From Caballeronia ptereochthonis (GTDB taxonomy: Bacteria > Pseudomonadota > Gammaproteobacteria > Burkholderiales > Burkholderiaceae), in NCBI RefSeq assembly GCF_001545075.1, contig NZ_FCOB02000025.1:59664-123663 (forward strand): DNA of 64,000 nucleotides, in the 5' to 3' direction. Positions 17,243-26,382 of the stretch are shown piece by piece (the first letter of the stretch is position 1; every line of letters starts with the position of its first letter). The notes under the pieces were generated by a model that searched no databases, was not told where the DNA came from, and worked only from the letters and a program-made list of their open reading frames with translations. Both the position numbers and the translations under genes were made by a program.

Positions 17243-18183
17243 ATGTCCACCATGCAAGCACTCGTTCTCGACTGTCATGATGGCCCGCGGCGAGCGGGCT
17301 CAATCCGCTCGACACGAAGATTCGCGCGGGCACGGCGGCGCACGCACAACATCCGCTGCCGCTCGTGCTCGGCATCGACATGGCAGGCATCGTCGAAGCG
17401 ATAGGCGCGGGCGTCGATGCGTTCAAGCCCGGTGACGCGGTGTACGGCATGACGGGCGGTGTCGGCGGAATTCAGGGCTCGCTCGCGCGATACGCCGCGA
17501 TCGATGCAGCGCTGCTCGCGCACAAGCCCGCCAGTCTCTCGATGCACGACGCGGCTGCTTTGCCGCTCGCATTCATCACCTCATATGCGGGAATCGTCGA
17601 TCGTGCGCGAGTGCGAGCCGGACAAACCGTGCTCGTGCAAGGCGGCGCGGGCGGTGTCGGTCACATGTCGGTGCAGCTCGTGCGCGCACTCGGCGCGCAT
17701 GTCTTCGCGACTGCGAGCGCGGGCAATCACGAGTACATCGCCGGCCTGGGTATGACGCCGATCGACTACCGCGCGATGAGCGTCGAGCAATATGTTGCCG
17801 CGCACACGAATGGCGCGGGCTTCGATGTCGTGGTCGATACCGCGGGTGGCGCTTCGCTCGATGCCTCGTTCGCGGCGGTGAAGCACTTCGGGCATGTCGT
17901 CAGCGCATTGGGCTGGGGCACGCATGCGCTTGCGCCGCTTTCATTTCGCGAGGCCAGCTATTCGGGCGTGTTCACGCTGCATCCGCTATTGACCGGACAA
18001 CATCGCGCGCATCATGGCGAGATGTTGCGCGAAGCCGCGCGGCTCGTCGATGAAGGCAGGCTCGCGCCGCGCGTCGATGCCCGCCGCTTCGACCTGCTCG
18101 GCGCGGAGCGTGCTTATGAAGCGCTGCTCGACGGCTCGGCGCGCGGCAAGATCGTCGTCGATGTCGAGACGCAAGTCGGATGA
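17243..18183 (+). pseudogene. Zinc-type alcohol dehydrogenase / quinone oxidoreductase, internally deleted
   Basis: The ATG at 17243 has a good ribosome site (GAAGGAG) and encodes a normal N-terminus (MSTMQALVLDCHDGP). The frame then runs into unrelated residues and a stop. The expected continuation (GLNPLDTKIRAG) resumes in another frame from about 17297. Roughly 60 bp encoding the segment between 'DGP' and 'GLNPL' appear to be missing, including the strand and helix before the Pro. The rest is intact from about 17365: the Rossmann motif VLVQGGAGGVGHMSVQL, then DVVVDTAGG and the normal C-terminus. An internal start could give a truncated 272-residue protein lacking most of the catalytic GroES-like domain. 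Confidence 0.78.
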
Positions 18184-18187
18184 ACGC

Positions 18188-18715
18188 TCAACCGAACACA
18201 CCCGCCAGTCCGAGCAATGCACTTGCCGCAACGAGATACATCGGATTGAGCTTGCTGCGATAAGCGATCCCCGCACACACCATCGTGCAAAGCGCGCGCG
18301 ATATGTTCACATCGGTTTCGCGAGCGAACACGTAAGCCGCCGATACGAGCAAGCCGACCGTTACAGGCGCAAGTCCCTTGCGTATCGCGATGACGAGACG
18401 CGAGTCCTGTCGGCGTTCGACCCACGCGCTCACGAAATACGCCATCAGCGAAGAAGGGACGATCTTCGCGACGGTCGAAACGAGCGCGCCCGAGAGTCCC
18501 GCCGCCTGAAAGCCGATCAGCGCGACGGCCATGCCGTTCGGGCCCGGTGCGGCCTGCGTGATGGAAAAGAACGTGACGAACTGCTCGCCCGTGAGCCAGT
18601 GGCGGGTATCGACTGCATAGCGCTGGATATCGGCGAGCGTCGCGTTCATGCCGCCCACGGCGAGCAAGGACCAGATCGCGCCGTGCACGAAGAGATCCGC
18701 GAGAGTGCTCCACAT
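18188..18715 (-). CDS. Chromate transporter family protein, short form (second of a pair)
   Basis: A 175-residue inner-membrane protein with about five to six hydrophobic segments and the CHR-family motif QAAPGPNGMAVALIGFQAAG. It forms a two-gene short-chain CHR transporter with the preceding gene, 4 bp upstream. Such pairs export chromate in characterised cases, but the true substrate here is not known. It is the last gene of a long same-strand run starting with the Rieske oxygenase gene of module 1. Confidence 0.85.
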   Translation of the reverse strand: MWSTLADLFVHGAIWSLLAVGGMNATLADIQRYAVDTRHWLTGEQFVTFFSITQAAPGPNGMAVALIGFQAAGLSGALVSTVAKIVPSSLMAYFVSAWVERRQDSRLVIAIRKGLAPVTVGLLVSAAYVFARETDVNISRALCTMVCAGIAYRSKLNPMYLVAASALLGLAGVFG

Positions 18716-18719
18716 CGCG

Positions 18720-19328
18720 TCACTCCTCGCGCGCGCGGCGCAGCATCGCCATCGTGCCGAGCGGCCCGAGCACCGCGAGCACGAGCAAGAGCGGCAGCTT
18801 CATGACCGCAATGGCGATGAAGGTCGCCGTCACGAGCACGATGCTCGCCGCGCCGCGCGGGAGGCTCGTCACGAGCTTGAGCACGGTCGCGATGACGAGC
18901 CCTGTCGCCGCAGGCATGAGCCCCGCGAACAGATGTGCGGTGATGGCCGCATGACCCCAGCGCGCATACGCATAGCCGACGCCGACCGTGATGATGGTCG
19001 GAGCGAGATAGAGGCCGAACACTGCAATCGCCGCGCCCTTCGCGCCGCGATATTGACGACCAAGCACGGTCGCGATGTTCGCGACGTTCGGCCCCGGCAG
19101 CAACTGCGCGAGCGGCAACAACTCCGCGAACTCGCGGTTCGAAAGCCATCCCAGACGCTCCACGAGCATGCGCCGCGCCCACGGCAGCACGCCGCCGAAG
19201 CCCGTCAGGCCGATAAGGAAAAACGCCTTGAAGAGCGCCAGCGAAGTGGGCACCGGCGGCGCCCCCGATGTATTCACTTCGCTTGCCGCAGGCGCGGGCG
19301 GGATCTCGCTGATCGTGTGGGCAGTCAT
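18720..19328 (-). CDS. Chromate transporter family protein, short form (first of a pair)
   Basis: A 202-residue membrane protein with the CHR motifs GLTGFGGVLPWARRMLVE (near residue 40) and LLPGPNVANIATVLGRQYRG. The first 25 residues are a Pro/Ala-rich cytoplasmic leader. It begins 24 bp after the decarboxylase-like gene on the same strand, so it is probably part of the module 1 transcription unit. Confidence 0.85.
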   Translation of the reverse strand: MTAHTISEIPPAPAASEVNTSGAPPVPTSLALFKAFFLIGLTGFGGVLPWARRMLVERLGWLSNREFAELLPLAQLLPGPNVANIATVLGRQYRGAKGAAIAVFGLYLAPTIITVGVGYAYARWGHAAITAHLFAGLMPAATGLVIATVLKLVTSLPRGAASIVLVTATFIAIAVMKLPLLLVLAVLGPLGTMAMLRRAREE

Positions 19329-19352
19329 CGTGTTGCGTGCTGGAAGCCGCGC

Positions 19353-20342
19353 CTAGATCTTGGCCGTTTCGAACGTCGCCGGGTGAAAGACATCCTCGAT
19401 ACGCAAGCGGCGTTTCGACAGCCCTTGCGAATGGTGATGGCGCAGGAAGGTATCGAGTGTATCGCGATTCGCCTCGATGCCGTAGGACCAGTGATCCTCG
19501 CCCATCAGCTCGCGCGCGGCTTTCAATTGCTCTTCGACGAAAGGCAGCGTCACCTTCGTCGCGGAGGTGTCCGACAAGCGCGCGAGCGCCATGCGCTTCG
19601 CTTCCGTGAACGCCTTGAGCACGGCGGCCGGCAGCCACGGCTGCGCCTCGACGAGCGTCTTGCGAATGCCTACCACATGCATGATCGGGAACACGCGCGT
19701 GCGGCGATAGTAATCCTTCGCGGCAGCGGCAGGATCACGGAACAGCCAGCCTACGTTCGGGTTCGTCGCGGCGCAGCCGGGCGGACGCGGCGCCATGAAG
19801 CCGTCGATGTCGCCGCGATCGAGCATCGCCGAAATCGTGTCGCCTTCGGGCGCTGCTTCGAGGCGAACATCGGACGGCAAATCGAGCTTGATCTTCTCCG
19901 GCCGCCCGGGCTCATCGATGCCGCCGCGCACCCACTTCACGTCGCTCGGCTTTATGCCGAAGTCGTCCTCGAGCACGGCGCGCGCCCAGACATTCGCCGT
20001 CAGCTGATATTCAGGCAGACCGATGCGCTTACCCTTCAAATCCTCGGGCCGCTCGATGCGATCCGTGCGCACATAGATCGATGTATGCCGAAAGGCGCGC
20101 GAAAGAAAAACGGGCACGGCGATGTAAGGACATGTTCCCTCAGCCGTCTTCACCGTATAGCTGGAGAACGACAGCTCACTGATATCGAACTCCTCGTGAC
20201 GGAACGCGCGGAAGAACATCTCCTCCGGCGAGAGCGTCATGTACACGGGCTCGGCGCCGTCGATCTGCACCTGGCCGTCGAGCAGCGGACGCGTTCTGTC
20301 GTAGTCGCCCATCGCGACGGAGAGCTTCAGTTTTCCGATCAT
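19353..20342 (-). CDS. 4,5-dihydroxyphthalate decarboxylase-like protein (Pht5/OphC family), copy 1
   Basis: A 329-residue protein with a periplasmic-binding-protein-like fold but no signal peptide, so probably a cytoplasmic enzyme. Family landmarks are VAMGDYDRTRPLLDGQV, FDISELSFSSY, FRHTSIYVRTD and RVFPIMHVVGIRKTL. The characterised relative Pht5 removes a carboxyl group from 4,5-dihydroxyphthalate to give protocatechuate. Genome pipelines often call these ABC substrate-binding proteins. The ATG at 20342 has an AGGAG ribosome site. It follows the class II aldolase gene by 61 bp. It is distinctly diverged from copy 2 at 30459-31451, so the two may prefer different substrates. Confidence 0.75.
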   Translation of the reverse strand: MIGKLKLSVAMGDYDRTRPLLDGQVQIDGAEPVYMTLSPEEMFFRAFRHEEFDISELSFSSYTVKTAEGTCPYIAVPVFLSRAFRHTSIYVRTDRIERPEDLKGKRIGLPEYQLTANVWARAVLEDDFGIKPSDVKWVRGGIDEPGRPEKIKLDLPSDVRLEAAPEGDTISAMLDRGDIDGFMAPRPPGCAATNPNVGWLFRDPAAAAKDYYRRTRVFPIMHVVGIRKTLVEAQPWLPAAVLKAFTEAKRMALARLSDTSATKVTLPFVEEQLKAARELMGEDHWSYGIEANRDTLDTFLRHHHSQGLSKRRLRIEDVFHPATFETAKI

Positions 20343-20403
20343 CGTGTGAATCTCCTGCATGTTGCGTACATAAGACCTGATTGTCGATTGCATGCAAAGT
20401 GCA

Positions 20404-21117
20404 TTAAACCAGCGAGTGCACGAGATTGCGATTGACCTTGCGGCGCAGGAATTCGAAGTTGACGGCGAACTGCTCGGCGCGCGTGACTGCATCGTGCAGG
20501 CGCTCCACGTCTTCGGGCGAGAAGGTTTCGCCGACGCCGCCCGCCGCCTTCGTCAGCAATTGAATGCGGCACGCATTGTCCAGAAGAAGCGAGAGCACGA
20601 CCGATTCCTCGATCGAGCGTCCCACCACCGCAACCCCGTGATTGCGCATCAGCACGGCCTTGCTCTGTCCGAGCGCCCGCGCCACGCCCGCGCCCATGTC
20701 CTGCGTGCGGATCAGGTTCATCGTGTCGGTGTAGTACGGCAGGCCGTCCGCGAAATGCACGCTCGGCTGGCTGATCATCTCGAGCGGCTGGCCGGTCGCG
20801 GAGAGCGCCACCGCGTGCGTCGGATGTGCATGAATCACGCTCGTCACGTCCGGGCGCACCTTGAAGATCTCGGAATGAATGAAGACCTCGCTATGACGGC
20901 GGCCGCCACCGCTCACCTTCTCGCCTTCGAGATTGCACACGACGATGTTGTCCTCGGTAATCTCGTCGAAACCGTGGCTATGCGGCTTCATCAGGAAGTG
21001 CGTGGGATCGCCCGGCACGCGCACGGAAATGTGCCCGCGCGTGAGATCGCCCTGGCCCTCGGCTTCGAGAATGCGGCCGGCGTCGATGAGTTTTTGCTTC
21101 GCTTCTTCCAGAGTCAT
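20404..21117 (-). CDS. Class II aldolase/adducin family protein, copy 1 (possible decarboxylase)
   Basis: A 237-residue metal-dependent lyase. The metal ligands are visible: Glu83 region (HSEIF), His96 and His98 (VIHAHPTH) and His160 (MRNHGVAVVG). The family includes sugar-phosphate aldolases and also 3,4-dihydroxyphthalate 2-decarboxylase (PhtC) of phthalate degradation. Its position between a tricarboxylate-type transporter and a Pht5-like gene favours an aromatic or dicarboxylate decarboxylation or retro-aldol role, but the substrate is unproven. Confidence 0.8.
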   Translation of the reverse strand: MTLEEAKQKLIDAGRILEAEGQGDLTRGHISVRVPGDPTHFLMKPHSHGFDEITEDNIVVCNLEGEKVSGGGRRHSEVFIHSEIFKVRPDVTSVIHAHPTHAVALSATGQPLEMISQPSVHFADGLPYYTDTMNLIRTQDMGAGVARALGQSKAVLMRNHGVAVVGRSIEESVVLSLLLDNACRIQLLTKAAGGVGETFSPEDVERLHDAVTRAEQFAVNFEFLRRKVNRNLVHSLV

Positions 21118-21195
21118 GGTGTCGTCCTGCGTTCGAGTGAGAACGTGCGGCGGCGGCCGAAGCCGCCTGGAAACCGCGCTATCGTGATGAATCGG

Positions 21196-22296
21196 TCAAT
21201 ACCGCCCGCCCACCGCGGCCTTCGCCTTCGAAAGCACATCGGGCGAGGTCTTGTAGAGCTCGTCGAGCAACTGGGCCATGCGTTGCCACGAAACGGGCCT
21301 CACTTCGAGGCCCATGCGTTTCGCCTCGGCGAGGAACTGCGGGTCCTTCACCGTCTGCTCGAATGCCTGGCGCAACGCGGCGGTGCGCTCCGGCGGAAGG
21401 CCCGGCGGCGCCGCGAACGGGCGCGCGAACACCTGGCTCGCGACGATCACCTTCAACACCTGGCGCGTCGCATCGTTCGGTGCGAGGTCGAGCAGCAGCG
21501 GCACGTCGGGCAGCTCGGGATGCTTCTCCAGCGCGACCTGTACGAGGATGTTGATCTTCTTCTCGGAGATCCAGTCGGGATGACGCGTCTGAATCGTGCT
21601 CCACGACACGCCGCATTCGCCGTCGATCTCGCCGCGTTCCATCGCGAGCGCCGTTTCATTGCTGCCGGGATAGCCGGTCACGAGCTTGAGCTTCGAGTTG
21701 AAGAGATTCTTGATGGTGGACGCGATCACGTCGGGGTCAGAGCCCGCGCCTTGCCCGCCCATGCGCGCTTCCTTGTCGACGAGGTCCTTGAACGTCTTGA
21801 CGGGCGAGGTCTTCCACGTCACGCACAGGCTCACGTCGCTCGTGATGCTGCCGAGCCAGGTGAGCTTGCGCGCATCGAAACTCGCATCGCCCAAGAGCGG
21901 CTCTTCGGGCATCGTGCGGCCGAAGGTGCCGAACGTCGAGCCGTCCTTCGGCGCGATGCCATACAGGTAGTTGACGGCCTTCAGGCTGCCCGCGCCCGGC
22001 ATGCTTTGCGGCGTGATGGTCGGCTTGCCCGGAAGGAAGTTGCCGATGTATTTGCCGAGCAGACGCGCATACGTATCGTAGCCGCCCCCGACCGAATAAC
22101 CGATCGTCATCGTGACATTGCGGCCGTCATAAAAGTCCGCTACCGATTCGGCCGCCGCGCGGCTTGCCAGCGGCGCGCAGAGCAGCATGGCCGCGAGCGC
22201 CGGGATAGTTGCATCTGCAATCATGCGTCGCGTGCCGCGCGCAGCCCTTCTTGCGAGGCTTTGGCGCGACGGGATCTGCGAGAGTCGATCGTTCAT
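21196..22296 (-). CDS. tctC: Tripartite tricarboxylate transporter periplasmic binding protein (TctC-like)
   Basis: A 366-residue secreted binding protein. Residues 1-50 form a long positively charged leader followed by a hydrophobic segment and an Ala-rich cleavage region (LASRAAAES). Family features include YSVGGGYDTYARLLGKYIG near residue 70 and the PGLPPERTAALRQAFEQ C-terminal pattern. The ATG at 22296 has GGAG eight bases upstream. It probably delivers an aromatic or organic carboxylate to the TctA-TctB permease encoded 75 bp upstream. Confidence 0.85.
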   Translation of the reverse strand: MNDRLSQIPSRQSLARRAARGTRRMIADATIPALAAMLLCAPLASRAAAESVADFYDGRNVTMTIGYSVGGGYDTYARLLGKYIGNFLPGKPTITPQSMPGAGSLKAVNYLYGIAPKDGSTFGTFGRTMPEEPLLGDASFDARKLTWLGSITSDVSLCVTWKTSPVKTFKDLVDKEARMGGQGAGSDPDVIASTIKNLFNSKLKLVTGYPGSNETALAMERGEIDGECGVSWSTIQTRHPDWISEKKINILVQVALEKHPELPDVPLLLDLAPNDATRQVLKVIVASQVFARPFAAPPGLPPERTAALRQAFEQTVKDPQFLAEAKRMGLEVRPVSWQRMAQLLDELYKTSPDVLSKAKAAVGGRY

Positions 22297-22370
22297 GGTT
22301 CTGTCTCCACCAGTTATGACCGGCTGGCTGATGTGGGCTCGCCGCCGATGTCTTTTGATTGAATATCCGA

Positions 22371-24578
22371 TTACACGATACCGCCCAGCTGGCGCAGTAC
22401 CGGCCACCAGTCGCCAATGAGCGATTGCGGCCACGGCGTCGCGAAGATGCGGCCGAATACGAGGTACAGCGCGACGGTCATCGCGATCGACAGCACGGCC
22501 GAGGTGCACCAGCGTTCTCCGAACTCGAAGCGTGCGACGAGCAGCATGAAAATCAGCAACGCAGGCAGAAGGCCGATGACAGCCGCCGCGCCGAGCGCGG
22601 CCGCGATCCATGCGAAGAAGCGCACGCCGCGCATGTAGATGGTCCGCGTGTCGAGCGTCGAAGCGAGGTTGTCGTGCATCGACGGATCGCCGTGTGCGCC
22701 GAAGCCCGCGCTCGCGTTGGCGCCCGCATTGGTCTTCGCGATGGCATTGGGTTGTGTGTCCACGTTGCCTCGCGGCTCGCTGAAATGCGCGCCCACACCG
22801 GCCATCGCGAGCTCGCCTATCGGAGCGGAGGCATCGAGCGAGAGCGATGCCTCCTTCTCGTGCGTCATCACCTCACGTGTGAACAGCTGCTCGATCAGCA
22901 CGATGCCGCAGAACACGAGCGCGGCGCAGGCACAGGTCATCGGCATGAGGCGCGCGGCGAACGTCCAGTCGCGCGCAACCGTCATCGCCGCGATCACGAG
23001 CGCCGTCATCACCAGCGTGAAGACGATCTGCCAGTCGAAGCCGCGCAGACGCAACCTGAATGAAGGCGTCGCGCCTCGCGACGTCGCCTGTGAACGCGCA
23101 CGCAAGGTCTTGCGCAAGCCCTTGATCGTCGGACCTAGCACGACCCACAGCGCGGCGAGCAGGATCACGATCACGACCGGCCGCGCGAACAGGCCCATGC
23201 CGTAGATCTCGTGAGAGATGAAGTAATAGCGCTCGAAGATGCTGCCGAGCACGAGCCCGAGTATGAGCGGCGGGCGCGGCCAGTTCAGGCGCTTCATGAT
23301 CCAGCCGATGCCGCCGAACAGCACGAGCGAGCACAGATCGCCCCAGCTCTGGCTCGCATTGAACGCGCCGAGATAGACGATCGCGACGACGAGCGGAATC
23401 AGGATGCCGACGCGCACCGTCGCGAGCCGCGAGAACACGCTGCTGCTCGAGAGACAGATCACCGCGCCCATGATGTGTGAGATCGTCAGCGTCCAGATGA
23501 TCGTGTAGGTCACGTCCAGATGCTTGGTCAGCATCTCGGGACCGGGCGTGAAGCCGTGCATGATGAATGCGCTCAGAAGCAGCGCCATCGACGCGCCCGC
23601 GGGCATGCCGAACGCGACGGTCGGAATGAGGTGACCGCCCTCCTTCGCGTTGTTCGAGCTTTCCGATGCGATGACACCGCGGATATCGCCCTTGCCGAAG
23701 TTCTCCGGGTTCTTTTCGGTGCGAATGGCGTGTCCGTATGCCATCCAGTCGATCACCGCCGAGCCGATGCCCGGTACCGCGCCGAGAAGCGCGCCCAGGC
23801 CGCTGCAGCGCAGGATGAGCCACCAGTGACGCATGGCGTCCATCACGCCGTCCCATTGGGTGCTGGCGCGCACGCCGGGCTGCGGACCGGCGCGCGCGAT
23901 GCCGGTGCGCTCGATCGCCATGTCCGCGAGTTCCGGCAGCGCGAAGATGCCGAGCGTGACGGGCACGATCGGCAGATGGTCCCATAAATACAAAGTGCCG
24001 AAGGTCCAGCGCAGCGTGCCGGTCTGCGGATCGGAACCGATCAGCGAGAGCATCAGACCGAACGACGCGACCGCGAGGCCCTTCATCGGCGCCTTGCCCG
24101 AGAGCGTCGCGACCATCGAAAGGCCGAAGACGCACATCGCCAGCAGTTCCGCCGAGCCGATGTAGAGCACGATCAGGCGCAGTACGGGAATCGCGAGCGC
24201 GAGCAGCAGCGCGCCGAAGATGCCGCCGGCGAGCGACGAGGCATAGCCCGCGCCGAACGCACGGCGCGCATGGCCCTGCTTCGCGAGCGGATGGCCGTCG
24301 AGCACGGTGGCCGCCGCGCCTACGGTGCCGGGCACTCCGAACAGCACGGCCGGGATGAAGTCGGATACGGTCGTCACCGCAGCCATGCCGAGCAGCAGTG
24401 CGAACGCTGTGTAGCCGTCGAGGTGATAGGTAAACGGAATGAGCAGCGCGAGCCCGACGATACCGCCCAGGCCCGGCACGACGCCGAGCGCGAGTCCGAG
24501 CAGCACGCCGCCCAGCATGATTCCGAGGCGCAGCGGATCGAGAATCAGGGTAAGCGCATGGAGGGCGGCGTCCAGCAT
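22371..24578 (-). CDS. tctA: Fused TctA-TctB tripartite tricarboxylate transporter permease
   Basis: A 735-residue inner-membrane protein. Residues 1-500 are TctA: LGVVPGLGGIVGLALLIPFTY (first 20 diagnostic), VPGTVGAAATVLDGHPLAKQ, GAVPGIGSAVIDWM and GDIRGVIASESSNNAKEGGH are all present. After a basic linker (near residue 505), a further set of about four hydrophobic segments (FDWQIVFTLVMTALVIAAMT to the C-terminus) corresponds to the small TctB subunit, which has no separate gene here. The TctB part is split by a hydrophilic insert of about 75 residues. The ATG at 24578 has a GGAGG site. The substrate is likely a carboxylate used by module 1. Confidence 0.88.
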   Translation of the reverse strand: MLDAALHALTLILDPLRLGIMLGGVLLGLALGVVPGLGGIVGLALLIPFTYHLDGYTAFALLLGMAAVTTVSDFIPAVLFGVPGTVGAAATVLDGHPLAKQGHARRAFGAGYASSLAGGIFGALLLALAIPVLRLIVLYIGSAELLAMCVFGLSMVATLSGKAPMKGLAVASFGLMLSLIGSDPQTGTLRWTFGTLYLWDHLPIVPVTLGIFALPELADMAIERTGIARAGPQPGVRASTQWDGVMDAMRHWWLILRCSGLGALLGAVPGIGSAVIDWMAYGHAIRTEKNPENFGKGDIRGVIASESSNNAKEGGHLIPTVAFGMPAGASMALLLSAFIMHGFTPGPEMLTKHLDVTYTIIWTLTISHIMGAVICLSSSSVFSRLATVRVGILIPLVVAIVYLGAFNASQSWGDLCSLVLFGGIGWIMKRLNWPRPPLILGLVLGSIFERYYFISHEIYGMGLFARPVVIVILLAALWVVLGPTIKGLRKTLRARSQATSRGATPSFRLRLRGFDWQIVFTLVMTALVIAAMTVARDWTFAARLMPMTCACAALVFCGIVLIEQLFTREVMTHEKEASLSLDASAPIGELAMAGVGAHFSEPRGNVDTQPNAIAKTNAGANASAGFGAHGDPSMHDNLASTLDTRTIYMRGVRFFAWIAAALGAAAVIGLLPALLIFMLLVARFEFGERWCTSAVLSIAMTVALYLVFGRIFATPWPQSLIGDWWPVLRQLGGIV

Positions 24579-24757
24579 CAGAACGCCTCCGGATAGGCAG
24601 GTCTCGTGGCGCAACTGCGGCCATGACGGCGGGATCGGCTGCACGTGGGTCGCATCTCAAGTCTCCGGTGATCTCCCGGCTGCGTGGCCGGGCGTTTGTA
24701 GTCGAACCGCCAGTCGAACTGCTCGTGGCCTCGCGCCGAAAGGCGCTGCGCATGTCC

Positions 24758-24806
24758 GCATTACGCGTTTTGCATTACGCATTCACTATTGCGTTATGCG
24801 TTATGC
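24758..24806. repeat. Imperfect short repeats in intergenic region
   Basis: Between the oxygenase and tctA genes, several near-copies of GCATTACGC/GCGTTATGC are packed into about 50 bp. Spacing is irregular. The function is unknown; they could be a binding region or slippage product. Confidence 0.35.
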
Positions 24807-24844
24807 ATGCAAGATGCAGCACGCGGCGTGCGCCTCACGCGCGC

Positions 24845-26083
24845 CTATTCGAAGATGCGCACCAGGTCCTGCGCGATCGGCGAATACTTCGCATGCGTGC
24901 GCAGCATGAAGCTCGAGAAACCGTCGCTGTTGTGGTGCTTCTTGCGCTCGTTCGGCAATTCGATGCACTCGTTGCGCACGGGATCGCGCACGAGACCCAT
25001 CGGGTCTTCGCCTGCCTCGACCTTCTTCATCTCGCGGCGAAGCATGCGGCGGTAGATCGCGAGGCCCTGATCAGAGGCGCCGAGATTCTCGCGGGTGCGA
25101 TCGGCGATCGCGCCTTGCGTGATCCACGCCATGATGTCCTGGCCGTCGACGTTATCGACGATGAACTCGCCGCTCTCGTCCTGGAACGGTACGTCGTACG
25201 TATGCAGGCGCTCGGTGAGGCGCGCCGGAACATCGACGCCCTTCGGCGGAAGGTATGCGTTGTACCAGAGGTGCAGCGTGTGCTCGTCGTCCACCGGCAC
25301 GCGGATCTGGAAAGAGTAGTAGCGCGAGGCTTCGTCGCCGTTGCCCACGGCCAGCATGTTCGGGAACACGATCGGATGGCCGATGCGCCAGTCGTCCGAG
25401 TCCTCCGAATGGCCCGCGAGGAGGCGGTGCTTCGTCACGCCAAACTCGAACTCGTTGAAGGCGATCTTCTCGTGCTTCGCGCTGATCGCCACCTTGATGC
25501 CTTCCTGCTCCTTCTGGAACTCATAGTGATGACCGTGCAGCCACTCCGTGTGGATCGGGTCGACCGAGTTCTCCATGATCTGCAGCCAGTTCACCGGCAG
25601 GAGCGCGCGGCCCATCATGCGGATCGCGCCCGGCGCGACGAAGCCGTCGAAGCGCGGCAGGAGCGGACGGGGTTCCGGTCCCATGTATGCAAAAAGCACG
25701 CCGCCCAGTTCCTCGACCGGGTACGCATCGGTGGCCACCTTGTCGCGGAAGGCGCAGTTGTCCGGCTCATTCGGCTGATCGAGACACTTGCCCTCTGCGC
25801 TAAACTCCCAGCCGTGATACGGACAGCGAATCCCCTGCTCCGTGGGGATCCCATGCGCGAACGACGCGCGCCGGTGCGGACATTGCTCCGCGATCAAGCC
25901 GCGCCTTCCCTGACGATCCCGAAAGAGCACGAGGTCCTCGCCGAGCAGACGCACGCGCCGCGTCCACTTGTCGTCGAGTTCCGACGCGGCCGCGAACGGT
26001 TGCCAATAGCGACGCAGCAGCTTGCCCATCGGCGTACCCGGTCCGATGCGCGTCATTGTTTCGTTTTGTTCAGCCGTGAGCAT
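24845..26083 (-). CDS. Rieske non-haem iron oxygenase alpha subunit, module 1 (phthalate dioxygenase-like)
   Basis: A 412-residue oxygenase. The N-terminal Rieske domain binds 2Fe-2S through Cys68, His70, Cys87 and His90 (CPHRR...CPYHGW). The catalytic iron motif D-x2-H-x4-H is Asp175, His178 and His183 (DPIHTEWLH). The opening MLTAEQNETMTRIGPGTPMG resembles phthalate 4,5-dioxygenase and related single-component-type oxygenases. Electrons probably come from the PDR/VanB reductase at 28168, whose family serves such oxygenases directly without a separate ferredoxin. It is the first gene of the minus-strand unit and is divergent from a MarR gene; a palindrome lies 75 bp upstream of its start. 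Confidence 0.88.
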   Translation of the reverse strand: MLTAEQNETMTRIGPGTPMGKLLRRYWQPFAAASELDDKWTRRVRLLGEDLVLFRDRQGRRGLIAEQCPHRRASFAHGIPTEQGIRCPYHGWEFSAEGKCLDQPNEPDNCAFRDKVATDAYPVEELGGVLFAYMGPEPRPLLPRFDGFVAPGAIRMMGRALLPVNWLQIMENSVDPIHTEWLHGHHYEFQKEQEGIKVAISAKHEKIAFNEFEFGVTKHRLLAGHSEDSDDWRIGHPIVFPNMLAVGNGDEASRYYSFQIRVPVDDEHTLHLWYNAYLPPKGVDVPARLTERLHTYDVPFQDESGEFIVDNVDGQDIMAWITQGAIADRTRENLGASDQGLAIYRRMLRREMKKVEAGEDPMGLVRDPVRNECIELPNERKKHHNSDGFSSFMLRTHAKYSPIAQDLVRIFE

Positions 26084-26157
26084 GAGTCGATTCCCGTATG
26101 GTGGAGAAGTGCGCCGGCGGCACCCCTCATGCCGCCAGCCTTGAATCCATACTATGC

Positions 26158-26172
26158 TTAGGTATCTAACTT
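26158..26172. promoter_or_regulatory. Candidate MarR operator, oxygenase side
   Basis: TTAGGTATCTAACTT contains the inverted repeat TTAG-N4-CTAA and is nearly identical to the second site at 26323-26340 when the two are aligned (shared core TTAGATA-N-CTAAG on the minus strand). It lies upstream of the oxygenase gene. Confidence 0.6.
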
Positions 26173-26322
26173 AAAAATCATGGAAAGTACTAGGTGGGCT
26201 CGCGTGCGCCCCGAAGTCCCGTTGCAGCGCTTATAGTGCTATGGGTAAGCAACTTTCTGTATGTAATGCGATGCAGCCGCCGAATCCGGATTCACCCTTA
26301 TATCCGGATCGTTGACAAATTT

Positions 26323-26340
26323 AACTTAGTTATCTAAGTT
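26323..26340. promoter_or_regulatory. Candidate MarR operator, regulator side
   Basis: A perfect palindrome AACTTAG-TTAT-CTAAGTT lies 42 bp before the MarR start. It directly follows a TTGACA -35-like hexamer (26312-26317), so a bound repressor would block this promoter. This is consistent with autoregulation. Confidence 0.7.
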
Positions 26341-26382
26341 TACGAAAAGGGGCATGCGTGCATGCCGCAAACAGGTGAGAGG

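Noticed and set aside
17365..18183. Intact 272-residue oxidoreductase
   Set aside because: A complete normal N-terminus with ribosome site lies at 17243 in another frame, so this is the remnant of a longer gene with an internal deletion.
20392..22362. Long open frame of 656 codons on the plus strand
   Set aside because: Antisense to the aldolase and tctC genes; composition typical of an antisense shadow.
24758..24806. Short repeated units as a possible CRISPR array
   Set aside because: Units are about 9 bp, imperfect and irregularly spaced, with no spacer pattern and no cas genes.
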